Positions 21,268 to 25,321 of a stretch of DNA of 25,321 nucleotides are shown piece after piece. Under the pieces are notes generated by a model that saw only the letters and a program-made list of their open reading frames with translations, was not told the origin of the DNA and searched no databases. Position numbers and translations under genes: made by a program. The stretch comes from an uncultured Mordavella sp. (GTDB lineage: Bacteria > Bacillota > Clostridia > Lachnospirales > Lachnospiraceae), in contig CABPCP010000042.1 of the NCBI GenBank assembly GCA_902406105.1, positions 1 through 25,321 of the forward strand, in the 5' to 3' direction. Within the stretch, counting starts at the first letter, position 1. Every line of letters begins with the position of its first letter.

Positions 21268-22755
21268 ATGCCAGTATTTGATTTTAAAAACACGCCGGAA
21301 ACATCGAAGGAGCCAGAGTGTACCTATGAAATCTATTATTCCAGCGAGCCGGAGGCATCCCCGGAGCATCCCATGCTGGTGCTGGATAACAGCGAGGGGA
21401 AATTAAAGCATCATTCCGCGGGGGTCTTTACCAATCCTATGCGGAAGACGGCCTTTGAATTTAAAGAAGGAGAGGGCAGTATGATCAGTGTGGATATCCT
21501 TCGGATCGATGCCCGCTTTGTAAGTCTTTTGAAATGGCTGGGAGAGAATCATATCAATGTGCGGCTCTCCGGGGCAGATACAGAAGGCGGTTACGCGGTC
21601 TATAAGATCCGGGAGATCTCTTTTGGCTGGGGAGGCAAGCTTTCAGCGGAAGACGGTTTCCTTCAGTTTATGATCGAGCGGCTTTTGTCCAGTGACGCCC
21701 CATCCCAGGAGATCCCAGACGAGGATGCGGAGGAGACTGGGGACAGTATGAAGCTGACCAGCATCCAGAGCATCACGGACTTTATGAACTGCGCGGGAAA
21801 GACCCTGCCGGATAATATCCGCCTCTGGGCCAGAAGGAATCTGGCAGTGGCCCGTTCCAATGAAGTATCCGCGGAAGAGCGGCGCCACGCCCAGCGCGCC
21901 CTCTCGATCATGATGAACATCCAGTGGAAGAATAATTATTTCCCATCCATAGATCCGGTGGAGGCGCGGCGGATCCTGGATGAAGAACTCTATGGGATGG
22001 AGCAGGTGAAACAGCGGATCATCGAGACGATCATCCAGATCAACCGGACCCATACGCTGCCAGCCTATGGAATCCTGCTGATCGGGCCGGCTGGAACCGG
22101 AAAGTCTCAGATTGCTTACGCGGTTGCGAGAATTTTGAAACTGCCCTGGACTACTTTGGATATGAGTTCCATCAATGACCCGGAGCAGCTGACCGGAAGT
22201 TCCCGGATCTATGCCAACGCCAAGCCTGGGATCATTATGGAAGCTTTCTCCATGGCGGGAGAATCCAACCTGGTCTTCATCATCAATGAATTAGATAAGG
22301 CGGCGGCGGGAAAGGGAAACGGCAATCCCGCGGATGTTCTGCTGACCCTTTTGGACAACCTTGGATTTACCGACAACTATATCGAGTGTATGATCCCTAC
22401 ATCAGGCGTTTACCCTATTGCCACGGCGAATGATAAGGATCAGATCAGCGCGCCGCTCATGTCCCGGTTTGCGGTGATCGAAATCCCGGATTATACCCCG
22501 GAGGAAAAGAAAGTGATCTTCGCTGAGTACGCCCTGCCGAAAGTCCGCAGAAGGATCGGCATACAGGAACAGGAGTGTACGCTGACGCCAGACGGGCTTA
22601 ACGCGGTCATTGAACTGCATAAAGATACCAGCGGCATCCGGGACCTGGAGCAGGCGGCTGAACATCTTGCGGCCAATGCTTTATACCAGATTGAAGTAGA
22701 CCATGTAAAATCAGTGGCCTTTGACGCGGAAATGGTCCGGGCGCTGCTGGGATAA
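21268..22755 (+). CDS. Lon-like AAA ATPase without protease domain
   Basis: This 495-residue protein has an unrecognised N-terminal region (about 1-215) and then an AAA module similar to the Lon ATPase domain. The lead-in LDEELYGMEQVKQRIIETIIQ is followed by Walker A GPAGTGKS (273-280), the sensor-like PLMSRFAVIEIPDYTPEEKK, and a lid domain with DTSGIRDLEQAAEHLAANAL. Walker B reads VFIINELDK (336-344), so Asn340 stands where Asp is usual while Glu341 is kept. No Ser-Lys protease domain follows. It may remodel proteins or complexes; the partner is unknown. Start 21268 is chosen for AAGGAG; an earlier in-frame GTG/ATG region overlaps the lipoprotein stop and terminator. Confidence 0.85.
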   Translation: MPVFDFKNTPETSKEPECTYEIYYSSEPEASPEHPMLVLDNSEGKLKHHSAGVFTNPMRKTAFEFKEGEGSMISVDILRIDARFVSLLKWLGENHINVRLSGADTEGGYAVYKIREISFGWGGKLSAEDGFLQFMIERLLSSDAPSQEIPDEDAEETGDSMKLTSIQSITDFMNCAGKTLPDNIRLWARRNLAVARSNEVSAEERRHAQRALSIMMNIQWKNNYFPSIDPVEARRILDEELYGMEQVKQRIIETIIQINRTHTLPAYGILLIGPAGTGKSQIAYAVARILKLPWTTLDMSSINDPEQLTGSSRIYANAKPGIIMEAFSMAGESNLVFIINELDKAAAGKGNGNPADVLLTLLDNLGFTDNYIECMIPTSGVYPIATANDKDQISAPLMSRFAVIEIPDYTPEEKKVIFAEYALPKVRRRIGIQEQECTLTPDGLNAVIELHKDTSGIRDLEQAAEHLAANALYQIEVDHVKSVAFDAEMVRALLG

Positions 22756-22860
22756 TGGAGGATCAAAGAAGAACCGCTTCCGAGTAGGAATCCCTATGAT
22801 CCTGGCACTGCGGGCGGCAGTATGGGCGGTCAGGCGGGAAAAGGAAGGTGTGGAAAATGA
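22756..22860 (+). other. In-frame open stretch after the ATPase stop
   Basis: After the TAA at 22753-22755 the same frame stays open for about 34 codons (WRIKEEPLPS, then NPYDPGTAGGSMGGQAGKG) and ends in TGA overlapping the next gene's ATG. It may be an old C-terminal tail cut off by a stop mutation, or chance. No RBS-supported start is seen inside it. Confidence 0.3.
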
Positions 22861-23342
22861 GGCTGTTTATTGCGATCCGGCTTTCTGATGAGATGAGGAA
22901 AGCGCTGGTCACTTGTATGCATGATCTGAAAAAACAGGGGGTGGAGGGCAACTATGTCCCGGCCCAGAACCTGCATTTGACGCTGGCCTTTATTGGAGAA
23001 TACAAAGATCCGGGAGAAGTAAAACAAGTGCTGGAAACAGTCCCTCTTCCGTCTTTCAGACTGGCGCTCTCGGAAAAGGGGAATTTCGGAAATATCCTAT
23101 GGGCAGGAGTAAAAGGAAACCAGAAACTGAAAACTTACGTAAGAGAATTAAGAAAGGCTTTGAAAGCTGCCGGAATCCCTTTCAGTGAGGATTCCTTTGT
23201 CCCTCATATCACTCTGATCCGTAAGGTTTCCGCTAAAAAGCCATACCAGGTCCATCTGCCAAAAGCGGAGATGACGGTGAAACGGGCGTCTCTTATGAAA
23301 TCGGAGATAAAAAGCGGCAAAGTATCATACCTGGAATTGTAG
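22857..23342 (+). CDS. thpR: RNA 2',3'-cyclic phosphodiesterase (2H family)
   Basis: This 161-residue protein has the two His-x-Thr motifs of the 2H phosphoesterase superfamily: HLTL at 40-43 (AQNLHLTLAFIGEYK) and HITL at 117-120 (FVPHITLIRK). The N-terminus RLFIAIRLSDEMRKAL is typical of ThpR/LigT. These enzymes open 2',3'-cyclic phosphates on RNA ends or, in reverse, can join tRNA halves; the physiological substrate is often unknown. ATG 22857 is preferred over GTG 22848 because AAGGAAGG (22841-22848) then has normal spacing. It probably shares the mRNA of the ATPase. Confidence 0.93.
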   Translation: MRLFIAIRLSDEMRKALVTCMHDLKKQGVEGNYVPAQNLHLTLAFIGEYKDPGEVKQVLETVPLPSFRLALSEKGNFGNILWAGVKGNQKLKTYVRELRKALKAAGIPFSEDSFVPHITLIRKVSAKKPYQVHLPKAEMTVKRASLMKSEIKSGKVSYLEL

Positions 23343-23385
23343 AGAGCAGGCAGTGATGGAGGAGAAAAATGGAACACGAAAAGAT

Positions 23386-23413
23386 AATTCAGCGGCCTTA
23401 GCGCCGCTGAATT
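23386..23413. terminator. Hairpin between thpR and the convergent lipoprotein gene
   Basis: AATTCAGCGGC (23386-23396) and GCCGCTGAATT (23403-23413) form a perfect 11-bp stem with a 6-base loop. The T-runs on either side are short (CTTT on plus, ATCTTTT on minus), so it is a likely but not ideal bidirectional terminator. Confidence 0.7.
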
Positions 23414-23504
23414 CTTTAGTAAGATTTACTGCCCGTATTTTGAAACGGTGTCTTTTTGTTTTCGTCAGTTAGGGGAACGGTATCTGATGATTTCATCCGC
23501 TGCT

Positions 23505-24119
23505 TTATTTTTCCTTTACAACAAGTGTATATCCAGAATCCTTTCTGAAAGATGCCAATTTTACGCCCAAATAATAGGTAGTATTGGCTTCTGCTCTCTC
23601 GATAGTGATTGTTATTGCGGAGCCGCCGGCATCCACGAAATGATAGCCGCCGCCAACTTCCTCGCCAAACTCATTTCTGACCATACCCTCTACCGTATGG
23701 TCTCCCGGCTCGTCTCCCGGCGTGGTATTGACAAATATAACGCCGTAATCTACACCGGATTCTTCACCGGTCGTGAAAGAATACCAATGTGTCTGATCGC
23801 TGTAAATCTCATTTTCCACTTTGGTATTTAAGGGAAGGTCTGGAGCGTCGGACATATTCTCTGCGGGTTCGATTTCCGCGGTTGTTTCTTCCTGTTTCGG
23901 TTCGGATCCTTCTTCTGCCGTACTGGACTGGGTGTCGATTTCTTCTGCTTCATTTGCGGTGTCTTCCTGTACGGGCGCAGAATCGGTTTCCTGCTCTTGC
24001 GACTCCTGGGTCTCTTCCGTATCGTTTCCGCTGTCAGATGCAGGTATCATTCCACAACCGGCAGCCATTGTGCCAGTGATGCATGATATAAGCAGGATCG
24101 TAAGGATTTTTCTTCTCAT
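23505..24119 (-). CDS. Lipoprotein with acidic linker and C-terminal beta-rich domain
   Basis: This 204-residue protein has a signal peptide ending in the lipobox AAGC, with lipidated C22. Residues about 30-90 are a low-complexity Glu/Thr/Ser-rich linker (such as EETQESQEQETDSAPVQED). Residues about 97-204 look like a compact beta domain with THWYSFTTGEESGVDYGVIF and a closing KDSGYTLVVKEK, reminiscent of pre-peptidase C-terminal-like folds; the family is not certain. GGAG sits about 12 bases before ATG, a long spacing. A good promoter faces it at 24182-24210, divergent from a small HTH regulator that may control it. Confidence 0.85.
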   Translation of the reverse strand: MRRKILTILLISCITGTMAAGCGMIPASDSGNDTEETQESQEQETDSAPVQEDTANEAEEIDTQSSTAEEGSEPKQEETTAEIEPAENMSDAPDLPLNTKVENEIYSDQTHWYSFTTGEESGVDYGVIFVNTTPGDEPGDHTVEGMVRNEFGEEVGGGYHFVDAGGSAITITIERAEANTTYYLGVKLASFRKDSGYTLVVKEK

Positions 24120-24181
24120 TTTTCTTTTTCACTCCTTTTGTGTTTTTTTCTGTTGATAAATGAACAGATTTTTCGACTAAA

Positions 24182-24210
24182 ATTATACTCAATATATTAG
24201 TCATAGTCAA
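24182..24210 (-). promoter_or_regulatory. Lipoprotein promoter overlapping a possible divergent one
   Basis: On the minus strand TTGACT (24205-24210), a 17-base spacer and a perfect TATAAT (24182-24187) serve the lipoprotein. On the plus strand TGAACA (24161-24166), 17 bases and TATACT (24184-24189) could serve the HTH gene, with its -10 overlapping the other. GACTAA (24174-24179) and TTAGTC (24197-24202) form inverted arms around both -10 elements. Confidence 0.75.
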
Positions 24211-24256
24211 GGAATTGGGGATGATATCATGTGGAAAAGAAAAGAGGGATTCGGAC

Positions 24257-24466
24257 ATGATTTCATACCAACCGTTTTATGAGACTCTTTTCCGGCGTGG
24301 GATTACAGAATATGCTTTGATTTTTAAACATGGGATTCCGGCGAATACGATTCATCGGATGAAACACGGGAAGCCGATTACTACAACTACACTTGATACG
24401 CTGTGCAGTATTTTGGAGTGCCGGGTAGAAGATATTTTAGAATACATTCCGCCGGAAGATATTTAA
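24257..24466 (+). CDS. Small Cro/CI-type helix-turn-helix protein
   Basis: This 69-residue protein is essentially one HTH domain: FYETLFRRGITEYALIFKHG (about 7-26), the recognition part IPANTIHRMKHGKPITTTTLDTLCSILE (about 27-54) and VEDILEYIPP at the end. This matches the XRE group of small DNA-binding proteins seen near mobile or regulated genes. Start 24257 is chosen at the family N-terminus (MISYQPF) with GAGGGA upstream; an in-frame ATG at 24236 is not given by any better site. It is divergent from the lipoprotein gene, whose promoter region it may bind. Confidence 0.85.
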   Translation: MISYQPFYETLFRRGITEYALIFKHGIPANTIHRMKHGKPITTTTLDTLCSILECRVEDILEYIPPEDI

Positions 24467-24468
24467 GG

Positions 24469-24514
24469 ACAGGGTAATTCCCCTATGTATGGAGAAATAC
24501 CCTGTTTCTTCTTT
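24469..24514 (+). terminator. Terminator of the HTH gene
   Basis: ACAGGGTA (24469-24476) pairs with TACCCTGT (24498-24505), an 8-bp stem with a long 21-base loop, followed by TTTCTTCTTT. It overlaps the end of the convergent gene at 24513. Confidence 0.72.
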
Positions 24515-24737
24515 ATTCAATTATTTTGGATTCAAAAAATTTCACAATATCTGTATCTCCGGTTTCAAGAAAATCTGCTGTCCAATTCTGGATTTTGCAG
24601 AGGAATTTTTCGTTGTCCAGATACTCCCACGGGTGGAGTGTTTCCGCTATCCCGTACATACGGGCAAGGGTAATTGCTGTTTCTAGGTATCCCTTATCCA
24701 TAGAATGTCCTTTCTGCTGTAATGTTGTTCTGTACAT
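24513..24737 (-). CDS. Small protein of unknown function
   Basis: This 74-residue soluble protein contains YLETAITLARMYGIAETLHP (about 17-36), then WEYLDNEKFL and WTADFLETGDTDIVKFFESK. It is probably an all-helical fold. The start at 24737 is favoured by AAAGGAGGT eight bases upstream; an internal ATG at 24701 also has a weaker AAAGGA. I do not recognise the family by name. It converges on the small HTH gene and borders a stretch without an intact gene, a setting seen in remnants of mobile elements. Confidence 0.7.
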   Translation of the reverse strand: MYRTTLQQKGHSMDKGYLETAITLARMYGIAETLHPWEYLDNEKFLCKIQNWTADFLETGDTDIVKFFESKIIE

Positions 24738-25075
24738 TTTTCTGTACCTCCTTTCACACTTGCACCCGTAATTTTTTTATAATTTTCATGCTGCGTTAAA
24801 AGAAACGCTTCGTCGGTTCTGTAAAGTAGGCGACGTATTTTGCGCATGTAGGAAGATCATCCTGTAAAGATTCCGTGTCCGCGGCCGTCTCAGCGGGGAG
24901 TCAAGAGGGGCTTTGCCCCTCTTGTCCGGTTTTGGCGTGAATTGAAAAGATGGTTCGGGTTTTGTATGCTGGGGACGGCGATTGCCTTTTCCAGTTTCCC
25001 ATCTATTTTTCAATCCCCTAATCCTCAGCTCTGTGCTATAATATCCCCAGTATATTTTTTATGAAAGGAGACACC
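24738..25075. other. Stretch without intact gene; possible decayed ORF
   Basis: On the minus strand an ORF from ATG 25000-25002 (MGNWKRQSPSPAYK...) is broken by TGA at 24901-24903. The same frame then stays open (such as DDLPTCAKYVAYF) to TAA at 24796-24798. The two pieces are 33 and 34 codons. A perfect 10-bp hairpin, CAAGAGGGGC (24902-24911) with GCCCCTCTTG (24915-24924), lies at the break. No RBS precedes the ATG. It may be a pseudogene, a repeat or chance. Confidence 0.3.
25034..25042 (+). promoter_or_regulatory. Extended -10 promoter of the methyltransferase gene
   Basis: TGCTATAAT is a full extended -10 with TATAAT at 25037-25042. The -35 position is poor. The AAAGGAG site and ATG follow within 34 bases. 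Confidence 0.65.
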
Positions 25076-25321
25076 ATGCAGCCATATACCAGTTTTGCCC
25101 AAGTTTACGACACTTTTATGGATAATGTCCCATATGAGGACTGGTCCGCGCGAATCCAGTCTATTCTCAAACAGTATGATATTACCAGCGGCCTTGCTCT
25201 GGATCTGGGCTGCGGTACCGGGAAAATGACAGAGCTTCTGGCAACTGATGGATACGATATGATCGGTGTGGACAATTCGGAAGATATGCTGGAAATAGCG
25301 ATGGAGAAAAAGGAGGCTTCC
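25076..25321 (+). CDS. Class I SAM-dependent methyltransferase, N-terminal part
   Basis: The first 82 residues of the protein are inside the window; the rest is cut off. The SAM-binding motif I is LDLGCGTGK (42-50) and motif II-like VDNSEDML is at 65-72. The N-terminus YTSFAQVYDTFMDNVPYEDW is typical of the small methyltransferases of this type in Clostridia. AAAGGAG (25064-25070) positions the ATG. The substrate cannot be inferred. Confidence 0.92.
   Translation, partial: MQPYTSFAQVYDTFMDNVPYEDWSARIQSILKQYDITSGLALDLGCGTGKMTELLATDGYDMIGVDNSEDMLEIAMEKKEAS

Noticed and set aside
23355..23471. Short ORF after thpR (about 38 codons)
   Set aside because: It runs through the terminator hairpin and has no RBS.
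23448..24156. Plus-strand frames opposite the second lipoprotein
   Set aside because: Antisense shadows of a gene with clear signal peptide, lipobox and promoter on the minus strand.

Overview
The window looks like part of a Gram-positive, low-to-mid GC Clostridia chromosome, most likely Lachnospiraceae. The evidence is strong AGGAGG ribosome binding sites, T-box and THF riboswitch control, Fur-type and YtrA-type operators, a SigI/RsgI pair, and a sortase-type surface protein. It reads as ordinary chromosome with several accessory patches. I see no insertion sequence, prophage or CRISPR array. Both ends are cut: a tRNA-Gly on the left and a methyltransferase gene on the right.

Positions 1-11,390 are mostly metabolism on the + strand. 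They hold a small membrane-protein gene with a broken frame, homoserine dehydrogenase (hom), a THF riboswitch driving the folate transporter subunit folT, and a MarR regulator. Next comes a Fur-box-controlled trio (DUF3793, flavodoxin, DUF2325), then thyA-folA with an overlapping glycosyltransferase. A valine-type T-box precedes ilvB-ilvN, and ilvE follows with its own promoter. Folate uptake and folate-using enzymes thus lie close together, as do two parts of aspartate-family and branched-chain amino acid synthesis.

Positions 11,391-14,961 run on the minus strand: a dipeptide-epimerase-like enolase-superfamily enzyme, a small zinc-ribbon protein and a large secreted wall-anchored protein. 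The surface protein's 5' region contains a (TCTG)13 tract, a small ORF running through the tract and two terminator-like hairpins. Positions 15,237-16,458 carry a small protein overlapping a HipA/CtkA-like kinase. Positions 16,489-18,525 (minus) hold a YtrA-type GntR regulator, an ABC ATPase, a permease and a 25-residue membrane peptide, under a promoter embedded in a perfect 17-bp inverted repeat.

The most interesting block is 18,619-21,223: sigI, rsgI and a lipoprotein. The membrane anti-sigma factor and the lipoprotein both carry an RsgI-type extracytoplasmic domain with an Asn-Pro motif, and both end in a very Asp-rich tail. The same promoter-like pattern (ACCCC, 19 bases, CGTA) precedes sigI and the lipoprotein gene. 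I infer a self-amplifying envelope-stress or surface-sensing circuit with a secreted paralogue of the sensor domain.

The right end has a Lon-like AAA ATPase without a protease domain, a 2H phosphoesterase (ThpR), a lipoprotein divergent from a small Cro/CI-type regulator, a small unknown gene, a stretch with a possibly decayed ORF, and the methyltransferase start.
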